Source: Bacteroidales bacterium
Lineage (GTDB): Bacteria; Bacteroidota; Bacteroidia; Bacteroidales; VadinHA17
Direction of reading: 5' to 3'
Length of the DNA stretch: 60,502 nt
NCBI GenBank assembly: GCA_003141525.1
Contig: PLML01000107.1
Location: 1 to 60,502, forward strand
Made by a program: the position numbers and the translations under genes
The notes under the pieces: model-generated
The model's input: the letters and a program-made list of their open reading frames with translations, nothing else
What the model was told of the DNA's origin: nothing
Database searches by the model: none
Shown: one piece after another, positions 7,504-16,998 of the stretch
Position numbering within the stretch: position 1 is the stretch's first letter
Layout: each line of letters begins with the position of its first letter

Positions 7504-9309
7504 ATGCAAAAACTGTCTGATTTTGTTTTAGAGTTCATTGCAGAGAAGGGTGTAAAACATATTTTTCTATTACCAGGAGGCGGCTCGATGCATCTTGTCG
7601 ATTCTTTAGGAAGGAATCAACGAATTGAATTTATTGTCAATTTACATGAACAGGCCTGTGCAGTTGCAGCGGAAGCATATGCTCAATATACAAATAATCT
7701 AGGTGTAGCTCTGGTTACTACCGGTCCTGGTGGAACAAATACTTTAACAGGAGTAGCTGCAGCATGGCAAGACTCGACCCCTTGTTTATTTCTCTCAGGC
7801 CAGGTAAAAAGATCTGATATGATGGGTAAAAGAGGCGTAAGGCAGATGGGATTTCAGGAAATCAATATTGTTGATATCGTGAAACCAATGACTAAATATG
7901 CCATAACTGTAGATAATCCTGACGCGATAAAATATCATCTGGAAAAAGCAGTATATCTGGCAAAAAACGGAAGACCCGGACCTGTATGGTTGGATATTCC
8001 TCTTGATGTTCAGTCCAGTACAATCGATGAAACCAGACTTAAGTCCTTTAATCCTTCAGAGATAAATAATGATAACGATCTAGCAGCACTTCATAATTCA
8101 GTTCTCCAGACTATTGAACTCATTAACCAATCTGTACGACCAGTAATATTGGCAGGTAACGGGATAAGGTTATCAAATGGGTTAGATCTGTTTTTAAAAT
8201 TAGTAGAACTAATAAAGATCCCTATTCTGACAACCTGGAAAGCAATCGATTTTTTTGATGAAGAGTATCAATATTACATTGGACGCCCAGGAAGTGTAGG
8301 ACAAAGGGCTGCAAATTTTGCTCAACAGAATTCTGATCTGATCATCAATATTGGTGCAAGGTTGGATTTAGGTCAAACAGGATATAACCATACAAATTTT
8401 GCGAGAAATGCCAAAAAAGTGATGGTTGATATCGACGCTGCAGAAATCAACAAAATGCAGATGAAAATTGATATTCCTATATGTTATGATGCCAGTTTAT
8501 TTCTAAAAGAATTCCTTAACAACACAGAAAAAATTGTAAATAAGGACAGGAGTAAATGGTTGAATACTTGTCTAGCATGGAAGAAAAAATATCCCGTAAT
8601 CTTACCTGAATATTATGAGGAGAAAGACTTTGTCAATGATTATGTTCTGATTGATCTATTATCCAAGGAACTTGGAGACAATGATGTTTTAGTACCAGGA
8701 AGTTCAGGAGCTTGCAGTGAGCGAACAATGCAGGCTTTTAAAGTAAAAAAAGGGTTGCGGATTTTTAATAGTGAAGCTTTAGGCCCGATGGGTTTTGGTA
8801 TTCCGGCTGCTATCGGAGCTTGTATCGCTAGTGGCCTGAAAAGAACGATATGTATTGATGGAGATGGCGGATTTGTCATGAATATTCAAGAATTGGAAAC
8901 TATAAGGCGATTAAATCTCCCTATTAAATTTTTTATTTTAAATAATAAGGGATATGCCTCAATTAGGGCTTCCCAAAATAACTATTTTAATAGACGTTAT
9001 GTTGGAAGCAGTATCGATAGTGGACTTACTCTCCCTGATTTTTGCAAGGTTTCATTTTCTTATGGAATAGAAAGTCTGCCAATAAGAACAAATAGAGAGT
9101 TAATTGAAAAACTTAATTTTATACTAAGTTCCTATGGTCCAATTATTTGTGAGCTATTTGTCAATCCCGATCAACTAACAATGCCTCGAATACAGAATGT
9201 ACAAAAAAGTGACGGAACCATGATTTCAAAACCGATGGAAGATTTGTGGCCCTTTTTAGATAGGGATGAATTTCTTTCAAATATGATAATTCCCCCGATA
9301 GAAGAATAA
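7504..9309 (+). CDS. Acetolactate-synthase-like thiamine diphosphate enzyme
   Basis: 601 aa with the three-domain layout of the acetohydroxyacid synthase/pyruvate oxidase superfamily. The cofactor-activating Glu is E49 in HEQACAVAAEAYA, and the diphosphate/Mg motif runs from D452-G-D-G-G to N480-N481. The GVAAAWQDSTPCLFLSG segment is typical of the family. It is not the branched-chain amino-acid enzyme by context: no regulatory subunit or ilv genes are nearby. Two roles are plausible. One is adding an activated acetyl group from pyruvate to a 4-keto sugar, as YerE does to CDP-4-keto-3,6-dideoxyglucose in yersiniose synthesis; rfbF, rfbG and rfbH are in this locus. The other is an unknown step of the NeuB-cupin cassette. 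Confidence 0.88.
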   Translation: MQKLSDFVLEFIAEKGVKHIFLLPGGGSMHLVDSLGRNQRIEFIVNLHEQACAVAAEAYAQYTNNLGVALVTTGPGGTNTLTGVAAAWQDSTPCLFLSGQVKRSDMMGKRGVRQMGFQEINIVDIVKPMTKYAITVDNPDAIKYHLEKAVYLAKNGRPGPVWLDIPLDVQSSTIDETRLKSFNPSEINNDNDLAALHNSVLQTIELINQSVRPVILAGNGIRLSNGLDLFLKLVELIKIPILTTWKAIDFFDEEYQYYIGRPGSVGQRAANFAQQNSDLIINIGARLDLGQTGYNHTNFARNAKKVMVDIDAAEINKMQMKIDIPICYDASLFLKEFLNNTEKIVNKDRSKWLNTCLAWKKKYPVILPEYYEEKDFVNDYVLIDLLSKELGDNDVLVPGSSGACSERTMQAFKVKKGLRIFNSEALGPMGFGIPAAIGACIASGLKRTICIDGDGGFVMNIQELETIRRLNLPIKFFILNNKGYASIRASQNNYFNRRYVGSSIDSGLTLPDFCKVSFSYGIESLPIRTNRELIEKLNFILSSYGPIICELFVNPDQLTMPRIQNVQKSDGTMISKPMEDLWPFLDRDEFLSNMIIPPIEE

Positions 9310-9329
9310 AAATGATGAGGCAGTAAAAG

Positions 9330-10298
9330 ATGAAATTTTTAATTGCAGGGCTTGGATCCATAGGATGTCGGCATCTAAGAAATTTGATATCGCTTGGGGA
9401 AAGAGATATAATCCTTTATCGCAGTAAATTAAGCAACTTAGTTAATAATGAATTCAAAGAATTCCTCGTTGAGACGAACATTAATTTAGCACTTGAGCAT
9501 AAACCGGATGCGGTAATAATATCAAATCCTACTTCATTACATCTTGATGTGGCTATCCCTGCTGCAGAAGCCGGGTGTCATATTTTACTTGAAAAACCAA
9601 TATCTAATTCATTGGAACGCATTAATGATCTTAAGTTAGCTTTGCAGAGAGGCGGCAGTAAAATTTTAGTTGGATTCCAATACAGATTTCATCCTACACT
9701 CAAAATTGCAGCTCGTATTCTTTCTAACGGAGACATTGGAAATCCAGTTTCAGCACGAGCTCATTGGGGTGAATATTTGCCTGACTGGCATACGTTGGAA
9801 GATTTCCATAATAGCTATTCTGCGCGTGTGGATTTAGGAGGGGGAGTTGTTCTAACTCTCTGTCATCCTATTGATTACTTAAGTTGGCTACTGGGAAAGC
9901 CTAAATTTATTTGAGCAGAGATGGGTAATATGGGAGAATTGGGAATACAAGTAGAGGATATAGCAGAGATTGTACTGCGTTTTCCAAATGGAGCTCTCGG
10001 TAGCATTCATCTTGATTATATACAGAGACCTGCAAGTCATCACTTCGAAATTATTGGAACCAAGGGTACTCTTAGATGGGATAACGTTAGCGGCATATTA
10101 TCTATCTATCGACACAATAATTCAGATTGGGAACATTTTATTCCTCCCGAAGGGTTTGAACGGAATTGGATGTTCATGGATGAAATACGACATTTTGTTT
10201 CAATTATACGATCTGAAGTTCCTCCTTTATATACACTTGATGATGGAATAAATGCTCTTGAAATCGCTATTCATTCGCTATCCTTTAATAGTCAGTGA
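9330..10298 (+). pseudogene. Gfo/Idh/MocA-family oxidoreductase with in-frame TGA
   Basis: A 323-codon frame interrupted by TGA at 9912-9914. Before it lie the GLGSIGCRH dinucleotide loop, the EKP motif (LLEKPISNS) and the GGGVVLTLCHPIDYLSWL region. After it the same frame continues with AEMGNMGELGIQVEDIAEI and a normal C-terminal beta-domain. No base is missing, so a single transition from TGG or CGA would give this stop. Both halves remain highly conserved-looking, so the mutation is recent, or a sequence error, or read through. The intact protein would be an NAD(P)-dependent sugar dehydrogenase of the cassette. Confidence 0.85.
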
Positions 10299-10383
10299 TT
10301 AATAAGATGATAGAGCATATTTTCAAGAAGGTTTATACATAAAATTTAAAAAGAGATATAAAAATTATTTACGGGGGAAAAGC

Positions 10384-11586
10384 ATGATAAAACATAATAA
10401 TAAAAACCAGTATATTAAAAACCTTAGGGAACTTTTAAGTGAAGATTTAGATTCTGTGATTAAAAGAGAACAATCGACATTTGATAATCTGGTGTATCCA
10501 TATAATGATAGATTAGTTCTTTTTGGTGCAGGAGGGTTAGGCAAGAAAGTACTACAAGGTCTGCGTCAAATCGGAACGGAACCGTTAGCGTTTGTTGACA
10601 ATAATCCATCTTTTTGGCAAGAAAAAATAGACGGTCTTGTCGTATTTGATCCAAAAACTGCGTCCCTAAGATATGGTAAAGATTCGGTATTTATAGTCAC
10701 CATTTGGAGAGCTGGAGGAGATCATCGACTTGCTAAAACGCAGAAACAATTATATGATTTAGGCTGCAAAAAGGTCATATCTTTTGCTTCGTTGTTTTGG
10801 AAATTCCCTGATATTTTTTTACCTTATTATACAATAGGTCTTCCTCACTTGTTAATTATGCAAAGTAGCCAGATACTGAGTGCATTTAATTTGTTAGAGG
10901 ATGACAATTCACGCTTCGAATTTATCGCCCAATTACGTTGGCGTTTGCATTTGGATTTTGATGGGCTACCGTCCCCAGTAACTCACGATCAATATTTTCC
11001 TGACGATTTGTTTACATTAATTTCAGACGAGGTATTTGTTGATTGCGGGTCTTTCGATGGCGATTCTATTCGGAGTTTTTACCAGAAAAAACAAGTTTTT
11101 AATGGGAAAATATTTGCAATTGAACCCGATCCACAAAACATTAAAAAATTAGAAATGTACTTAACTTCGCTTGACAAATCTTTTAAAGATAGTGTTTCCA
11201 TTATTCCGAAGGTAGTAGGTAGAAAACATGAAATACTACGTTTCTCGGCTAATGGGTCTGCTTCTTCTGTAATTGATCCTGAAGGAATAATCGAAGTTGA
11301 ATGTTCTCCAATAGATGATATAGTTGGCCATATAAATCCCACTTTTATAAAAATGGATATCGAAGGTGCTGAGTTAGATGCCTTGTATGGTGCCACCAAA
11401 TCGATTAGGAATTCGCTACCAATTTTGGCGATAAGTGTTTATCATCTTCCAGATCATTTATGGCGTATTCCTTTGTTTATTAATTCAGTTACTGATCAAT
11501 ATCATTACTTCCTACGTCCACATAACGAAGAAGGTTGGGATTTAGTTTTATATGCTATCCCAAACGAGCGATTACTAAAAAGCTGA
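10384..11586 (+). CDS. FkbM-family methyltransferase with N-terminal Rossmann-like domain
   Basis: 400 aa. Residues about 40-100 form a nucleotide-binding-like segment (LFGAGGLGKKVL, then AFVDNNP), as often found fused in polysaccharide methyltransferases. The C-terminal half carries the FkbM SAM fold: FVDCGSFDGDSIRSF, AIEPDPQNI, and KMDIEGAELDAL. It probably O-methylates a sugar hydroxyl of the glycan or a nucleotide sugar. A G-rich sequence (ACGGGGGAAAAGC) precedes the ATG. It follows the disrupted Gfo/Idh gene after an 85-bp gap. Confidence 0.87.
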   Translation: MIKHNNKNQYIKNLRELLSEDLDSVIKREQSTFDNLVYPYNDRLVLFGAGGLGKKVLQGLRQIGTEPLAFVDNNPSFWQEKIDGLVVFDPKTASLRYGKDSVFIVTIWRAGGDHRLAKTQKQLYDLGCKKVISFASLFWKFPDIFLPYYTIGLPHLLIMQSSQILSAFNLLEDDNSRFEFIAQLRWRLHLDFDGLPSPVTHDQYFPDDLFTLISDEVFVDCGSFDGDSIRSFYQKKQVFNGKIFAIEPDPQNIKKLEMYLTSLDKSFKDSVSIIPKVVGRKHEILRFSANGSASSVIDPEGIIEVECSPIDDIVGHINPTFIKMDIEGAELDALYGATKSIRNSLPILAISVYHLPDHLWRIPLFINSVTDQYHYFLRPHNEEGWDLVLYAIPNERLLKS

Positions 11587-11658
11587 CTTGTGTTAAGCTG
11601 TTTAGGATATTACTTAGTATTATTTTATGATTTCAATTTAAAACTCTTATAAATACTT

Positions 11659-12464
11659 ATGGACAAATTATTCTCTTTAAAGCATAAAATTGCTGTTGTA
11701 ACTGGAGCTTTGGGACTTATAGGCAAAAACCACTGCTTAGCATTAAATAATGCTGGAGCTTCAGTAGTAGTAGCAGACTTGGATGAACAAAAATGCATCG
11801 ATTTTGCCAATAAATATCTTCATAATTCTACTGGAGTTTATCTCGATGTAACAAAAAAGGAATCAGTTATAAATTTAATGGATAAGGTTCTAAGCATATA
11901 TCAAAAAATAGACATACTCATTAATAATGCAGCTATTAATGATATGTTCGAAGATCCTAAAGTGGCTACTGAACAATCCAAATTTGAAAATTATCCTATT
12001 GAATTATGGCAAAGATCAATCGACGTGAACCTTACTGGAGTTTTTTTATGTTCACAGGTAATTGGAAGTGAAATGGTAAGGCAAAAAAGCGGAAGTATTA
12101 TCAATATAGCTTCTACTTATGGAATAACTGCTCCTGATCAATCAATATATATAGATGAATTTGGAAATCAATCTTTTTTTAAACCTCCTGCTTATTCAAT
12201 ACTAAAGGAGGAGTTATCATGCTAACCAAATTCTTGGCATCTTATTGGGGCAAAACAGGAGTCAGAGTAAACACCTTAACTCCCGGTGGTGTTAAAAATG
12301 CTCAAAATGATTTTTTTGTTAGTAATTACTCGAAAAGAACTCCATTAGGAAGAATGGCAGAACCGAGCGATTATCAAGGTGCAGTCATCTTTTTAGCTAG
12401 TGATGCGTCAGCTTACATGACAGGTGCAAATCTTATTGTAGATGGTGGTTGGACATGTTGGTAA
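11659..12464 (+). pseudogene. Classical short-chain dehydrogenase/reductase, frameshifted at the catalytic motif
   Basis: The 5' part (to 12225) has the GALGLIGKNH cofactor loop, NNAAIND and INIAS with catalytic Ser, and runs to AYSI. A one-base loss near 12199-12201 then throws it out of frame. The 3' part, in the next frame, reads [20 protein letters not shown] and ends with the usual [13 protein letters not shown]. Restoring one A gives YSITK, the expected YxxxK. Nothing else is damaged, so this is either a very recent mutation or an assembly/sequencing error. The family are 3-oxoacyl-ACP-reductase-like sugar ketoreductases; this is the last gene of the NeuB-cupin/TPP cassette. Confidence 0.85.
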
Positions 12465-12553
12465 TTATTGAAATGATGAGGATTCTTATCGCTTGATTTC
12501 TCCATCGTTATACTAATGCATTATACTGTTCTAATATTTATAGCCATTCTGGT

Positions 12554-13417
12554 TTGAAAATTTTAATAACAGGGGGATCCGGTTTTATCGGTAAAAATCT
12601 GATAGAACAGTTGAACCATAAATATGCAGTATTTGCTCCTAGTAGTAGAGACTTGGACTTATTAGATGAAGAAGCTGTTTTAACTTTTCTTGATCAAATT
12701 CATTTTGATGTGGTAATTCACTCAGCAACCTGGAATGCTACACTGACATCTTCCAAGGATTCCTCCCTTGTTTTATATAATAATTTGAGAATGTTTTTTA
12801 ATCTAGCACGGGGAGCAAACCTTTACAAGAAAATGATCTATTTCGGATCTGGTGCTGAGTTCGATTTAAATCATTGGGTACCTAAAATGAGTGAAATATA
12901 TTTCGACTCATTCGTTCCTCATGATCAATATGGATTCTCTAAATATATTATGAATAAATACTCTGAAAAAGAAGCTAATATATATAATTTAAGACTTTTT
13001 GCTGTTTACGGTAAATATGAGGATTGGCAGATAAGATTTATCTCACAAAGTTGCTGTCGTGTAATTAAAAATATTCCCATTTCAATTAAGAAGAATGTAG
13101 TTTTTGATTACACACACATTGATGATATCATAAAAATCACCGATTGGTTCATTAATAATACTCCAAAATCTAAAACTTATAATATCTGTTCAGGAACGAC
13201 TTATAGTTTGATTGAATTAGCTCAAAAAGTACTTTCAATTGAAGGAAAGAAACTGGATATTCATATTGAAAACAAAGGAATGGGAAGAGAATATAGCGGT
13301 GACAATTCAAAACTCCTTGATGAAATAGGAAATTATTCTTTTAGAAATATTGATGTCTGTATTCATGAGTTATATAGTTGGTATTCAAATCAATTTATTG
13401 ATTCATGTAAACTTTAA
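12554..13417 (+). CDS. NAD(P)-dependent sugar epimerase/reductase (extended SDR)
   Basis: 287 aa, beginning at a TTG with MKILITGGSGFIGKN, which fits the family N-terminus exactly, so TTG is the probable start. It has FGSGAEF at the Ser position and YGFSK as YxxxK. The short length and single Rossmann fold resemble 4-keto-sugar reductases. Lying just ahead of a sugar methyltransferase and rfbH, it is a candidate for the final ketoreductase of the CDP-dideoxy (possibly branched) sugar. That assignment is inference. Confidence 0.8.
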   Translation: MKILITGGSGFIGKNLIEQLNHKYAVFAPSSRDLDLLDEEAVLTFLDQIHFDVVIHSATWNATLTSSKDSSLVLYNNLRMFFNLARGANLYKKMIYFGSGAEFDLNHWVPKMSEIYFDSFVPHDQYGFSKYIMNKYSEKEANIYNLRLFAVYGKYEDWQIRFISQSCCRVIKNIPISIKKNVVFDYTHIDDIIKITDWFINNTPKSKTYNICSGTTYSLIELAQKVLSIEGKKLDIHIENKGMGREYSGDNSKLLDEIGNYSFRNIDVCIHELYSWYSNQFIDSCKL

Positions 13418-13455
13418 ATATAAAATCTTTTACTTCCATTTATAATTTCAAATTT

Positions 13456-14655
13456 ATGAACTTAACTTATCAAAAGGAAGGACGGAATTGTCCTGTTTGT
13501 AGAAGTGAAGAAAGTCAATTATTGTTTCGAACTAGATTCTCCAAAATTTCTGACAACTATCTTCTTGACTCATATGATGTAGTGGCTTGTAAAACGTGCG
13601 GGTTTTGTTTTGCAGATCAAATTCCAAATCAAGGAGTATTTGATAAATATTATAAGAATATGTCAAAATATGAGGAGTCAAAATCACTTTCCATGGATTC
13701 TCAGTATGATGTAAAACGATTCAATCAAATTGTAGAATTCATAAATTCAAATATTAAAGATAAGAACTCTCGCATAGTAGAAATTGGTTGTGCAACTGGT
13801 TTACTATTATCTCTTTTAAAAAAGAAAGGATTTAATAATCTTTTAGGAATAGACCCCTCTCCTTCTTGTGTCGAAACAATACGTAACAAGTATGGCATAC
13901 CGTCTCTATTAGGTACAATCACCGATTTGTCATCAATAAAAGCCGAATCTGTTGATTTAGTAATTTTAGTCGGAGTACTTGAGCATATAAGAGACTTGAA
14001 TTTAGCTCTCATGGAGATTAGAAATGTACTGAGATCTGATGGTAAAATTTGTATTGTAGTGCCTGACGCTTCTCAGTATCTAAATGGGAATGATGCTCCA
14101 TTCCAAGAGTTTAGTGTTGAACATATAAACTACTTTGGCCCAGGATCACTTATAAATTTGATGATCAGTCAAAATTTTTCAAAAGTAGTTATTGACCAAC
14201 AAGTGTTTGAAGTTAATTTTAACACGTTTACTCCAGTTATTTTGAACCTATTTAAAAAGAGTAAAGAAAAAGAGAAACAATTTAAATATGATATGGGGAC
14301 TGTCACGAACTTCAAAGAATATATCATTAATTGTTACGAGCGAGAAAAATCTATTCACGACAAAATTGAAAAGATAAATATTGATAAGAAACCTTTGATA
14401 ATTTGGGGTACCGGAGCTCAGACACTAAGATTACTTGCAAATAGTGATCTCTCTAAGGCAAATATCATTGCATTTGTAGATTCAAATCCAAAATATCATG
14501 GAAAGAAGTTGAATGATATTTCTATAATAAGTCCGGAGGAACTAAAGAATATGAAGGAAACAATACTAATTTCCACAAGAGCATATCAAAATGAAATTGA
14601 GGACCAAATAAGGCAGGTTCTTAAATTAAAGAATACGATAATTAAGTTATATTAA
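13456..14655 (+). CDS. SAM-dependent sugar C-methyltransferase-type protein
   Basis: 399 aa with the three-part architecture of deoxysugar C-methyltransferases such as NovU/TylC3. An N-terminal zinc-type knuckle (CPVC at about 11-14, CKTCGFCFAD at about 45) is followed by a class I SAM fold (IVEIGCATGLLLSLL, GIDPSPSC, VGVLEHI). The C-terminal Rossmann-like domain reads IIWGTGAQTLRLL and FVDSNPKYHG. Family members methylate a carbon next to a 4-keto group of nucleotide-linked deoxysugars. With rfbH directly downstream, the CDP-4-keto-3,6-dideoxy sugar is a reasonable substrate, but some homologues are O-methyltransferases. Confidence 0.82.
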   Translation: MNLTYQKEGRNCPVCRSEESQLLFRTRFSKISDNYLLDSYDVVACKTCGFCFADQIPNQGVFDKYYKNMSKYEESKSLSMDSQYDVKRFNQIVEFINSNIKDKNSRIVEIGCATGLLLSLLKKKGFNNLLGIDPSPSCVETIRNKYGIPSLLGTITDLSSIKAESVDLVILVGVLEHIRDLNLALMEIRNVLRSDGKICIVVPDASQYLNGNDAPFQEFSVEHINYFGPGSLINLMISQNFSKVVIDQQVFEVNFNTFTPVILNLFKKSKEKEKQFKYDMGTVTNFKEYIINCYEREKSIHDKIEKINIDKKPLIIWGTGAQTLRLLANSDLSKANIIAFVDSNPKYHGKKLNDISIISPEELKNMKETILISTRAYQNEIEDQIRQVLKLKNTIIKLY

Positions 14656-14675
14656 CAATATTTTCATAATATTCG

Positions 14676-15998
14676 ATGAACAAATCAGATGAAATTAGAA
14701 AAAGTATTCATGAGTTAACCAGGGAATATTTTCAGACTAAATTTGAGAGCCAGCCATTTATTCCGGGTAAAACTAAAGTTAATTATGCTGGCCGGATTTT
14801 CGACGAAATGGAGTTAATAAATCTTGTAGATTCATCTCTTGATTTTTGGCTTACAGAAGGTCGCTACTCTGAGCAATTTAGTGAAAAAATAGCTGATTTT
14901 TTAGGTGTTGAATATGTACTTCTCACAAATTCAGGTTCTTCAGCCAATCTTCTATCTTTTGCTGCTCTCACATCGGAAAAATTGGGAGAAAAGCGTCTGA
15001 AACCGGGAGATGAGGTTATTTCAGTTGCAGCAGGATTTCCTGCAACAGTCACTCCAATTATTCAATATGGTATGGTGCCAGTCTTTGTTGATGTACAGAT
15101 TCCTACCTATAACATCGATATCGAAATGCTAAAAAAAGGAATTTCTGCAAAAACAAGGTGTATTTTCATTGCTCATACTCTGGGCAACCCATTTGATTTA
15201 GATGAAGTGTTGAAAATTGCCAACGAACACAATTTGTGGATAATTGAAGACAATTGTGATTCTTTTGGGAGTAAATACAATGGCAAATATACTGGTACCT
15301 TTGGGCATTTATCTACAATTTCATTTTATCCTGCACATCATATCACAACAGGTGAAGGTGGAGCAGTTGTAACTAACAATGCTCTTCTGGCAGGTATAGT
15401 ACGCGCCTTTCGTGATTGGGGCAGAGATTGTTATTGTGCAGGAGGTGAAAATAATACTTGTGGAAAGCGGTTTACTCAAAAATTCGGTGATCTTCCGGTT
15501 GGCTATGATCATAAATACGTATATTCCGAAGTTGGCTACAACCTTAAAATGACAGAGATGCAGGCAGCTGTTGGTGTAGCTCAAATGGATAAATTAGAAT
15601 TATTTTGTGAGAAACGCATTGAGAACTTTAAAAAGCACTATAAAATATTTTCAAAATATCCGCAATACTTTATCCTCCCTGAAGCCACTTACAAAGCCGA
15701 TCCGGCGTGGTTTAGTTTTATTATTACAATTAAGAAGGATGTTCCGTTTACCAGAGATCAATTTACTAAATTTCTCGACGAACATCTTATCGAGACCCGG
15801 AATCTGTTTGCAGGTAATTTGACTAAACAACCTGCATTTATCAATAAACCATATAGAATAGCTCAAAATCTGGACACCACAGATTATATTATGAATAATA
15901 CATTCTTTATGGGAACATATCCCGGAATGGATGACTCACGATTCGATTTCATAGACTCCGTACTTGAAAAATTTATTTCCCGGTTTAATCAGAAGTAA
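14676..15998 (+). CDS. rfbH: CDP-4-keto-6-deoxyglucose 3-dehydrase (E1, PMP and [2Fe-2S])
   Basis: Removes the C3 hydroxyl of CDP-4-keto-6-deoxyglucose using pyridoxamine phosphate. The usual PLP-binding Lys of the aminotransferase fold is replaced by His in FYPAHHITTGEGG (H221), diagnostic of the E1 dehydrase. The iron-sulfur cysteines are at 194, 252, 254 and 262, reproducing the published C-X57-C-X1-C-X7-C spacing exactly. 440 aa is normal for the family. It needs a reductase (E3) to deliver electrons; the flavin reductase two genes downstream is the candidate. Confidence 0.95.
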   Translation: MNKSDEIRKSIHELTREYFQTKFESQPFIPGKTKVNYAGRIFDEMELINLVDSSLDFWLTEGRYSEQFSEKIADFLGVEYVLLTNSGSSANLLSFAALTSEKLGEKRLKPGDEVISVAAGFPATVTPIIQYGMVPVFVDVQIPTYNIDIEMLKKGISAKTRCIFIAHTLGNPFDLDEVLKIANEHNLWIIEDNCDSFGSKYNGKYTGTFGHLSTISFYPAHHITTGEGGAVVTNNALLAGIVRAFRDWGRDCYCAGGENNTCGKRFTQKFGDLPVGYDHKYVYSEVGYNLKMTEMQAAVGVAQMDKLELFCEKRIENFKKHYKIFSKYPQYFILPEATYKADPAWFSFIITIKKDVPFTRDQFTKFLDEHLIETRNLFAGNLTKQPAFINKPYRIAQNLDTTDYIMNNTFFMGTYPGMDDSRFDFIDSVLEKFISRFNQK

Positions 15999-16041
15999 AA
16001 TTGGAAAATAGTCTCAGAGCTGAATTTGTGTAACTGGATTC

Positions 16042-16989
16042 ATGAAGATAATAAAGATTATTGAAAAAATTATCTTGATATTAATAATTTGTCTTTACTC
16101 CTGTGAGAGAGCTTCGCTTGATACAGAGTATATTACAAAGAATGTTATCATTATAGTTATTGATGGTCCAAGATATTCCGAAACCTGGGGTGATTCGAGC
16201 TTTTCCAATATTCCCCAAATGAAAAAAATTTCAGAATTTGGTGTCTTGTATACTAACTTTTATAACAATGGAGCTACGTACACAATACCTGGTTATACCT
16301 CTATAACGACTGGTAATAATGAGGAAATAAATGACTTAGGTCTTGAAAAACCGGAATTTCCCTCAGTTTTTCAGTATTGCAATAAAAAATACTCAGGAAA
16401 TTTTCCTGTATCAAGCATATTTGCCAGCAAGTACAAAATCTCAGTAGTTTCTGATTGTCTCGATTCATCCTATTCTGGTTTCTATAAGCCATTTTGTGAT
16501 TGTGGTGTTAATGGAATAGGAGTTGGAAATGGCTACCGTGATGACAGTATTACTATCAGAAAAACACTGACATCTCTAGATGAAGAACATCCCAGATTAA
16601 TTCTCATAGGTTTCGGGGAACCTGATTATTCAGCTCATAATAAAAACTGGCAGGAATATATTGATGCTATTAAAAATACTGATAGTTATGTTTATCAGGT
16701 TTGGAATTTCATTGAAAAGGACAAATATTACAAAGGAACAACTGCAATTTTTATTACAAACGACCACGGACGGCACCTGGATAATGTGAAAGATGGATAT
16801 GTATCTCATGGAGACACCTGTGACGGTTGCCGGCATATAAGTCTACTGGCTTTTGGTCCGGATTTTAAAAAAGGAGAAGTAATAAAGATTAATCGTGAAC
16901 TTATAGATATTCCTGCTACAATTGCTATGGTTTTAAAATTTCATATGCCCACAGGACATGGGAATATAATGAGTGAGCTGTTTAAATAA
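16042..16989 (+). CDS. Alkaline-phosphatase-superfamily lipoprotein
   Basis: 315 aa with a hydrophobic N-terminus ending in the lipobox LYSC (C21), so an envelope lipoprotein. The catalytic core has IDGPRYSETW (metal ligand D41), TIPGYTSITTG with T81 as likely nucleophile, a central GEPDYSAHN, and ITNDHGRH near residue 240, which together match the phosphodiesterase/sulfatase/phosphopentomutase-like superfamily. What it cleaves or transfers is unknown. Its place between rfbH and its reductase is unexpected, and a role in adding or removing a phosphate-linked group on the glycan is possible. Spacing to the next gene is only 9 bp. Confidence 0.75.
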   Translation: MKIIKIIEKIILILIICLYSCERASLDTEYITKNVIIIVIDGPRYSETWGDSSFSNIPQMKKISEFGVLYTNFYNNGATYTIPGYTSITTGNNEEINDLGLEKPEFPSVFQYCNKKYSGNFPVSSIFASKYKISVVSDCLDSSYSGFYKPFCDCGVNGIGVGNGYRDDSITIRKTLTSLDEEHPRLILIGFGEPDYSAHNKNWQEYIDAIKNTDSYVYQVWNFIEKDKYYKGTTAIFITNDHGRHLDNVKDGYVSHGDTCDGCRHISLLAFGPDFKKGEVIKINRELIDIPATIAMVLKFHMPTGHGNIMSELFK

Positions 16990-16998
16990 TAATAATAT

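Noticed and set aside
7504..9309. Acetolactate synthase for valine/isoleucine synthesis
   Set aside because: No ilv genes or small subunit nearby; the gene is embedded in sugar-modifying genes.
9330..10298. TGA reassigned to Trp in this organism
   Set aside because: TGA is the normal stop of several clear genes here (mntA, the GT at 26635, the flippase-linked WbpL-type gene, the aminotransferase at 44126), so the code is standard.
14676..15998. Sugar aminotransferase of the DegT family
   Set aside because: The PLP lysine is replaced by His and iron-sulfur cysteines are present, so it is the RfbH dehydrase.
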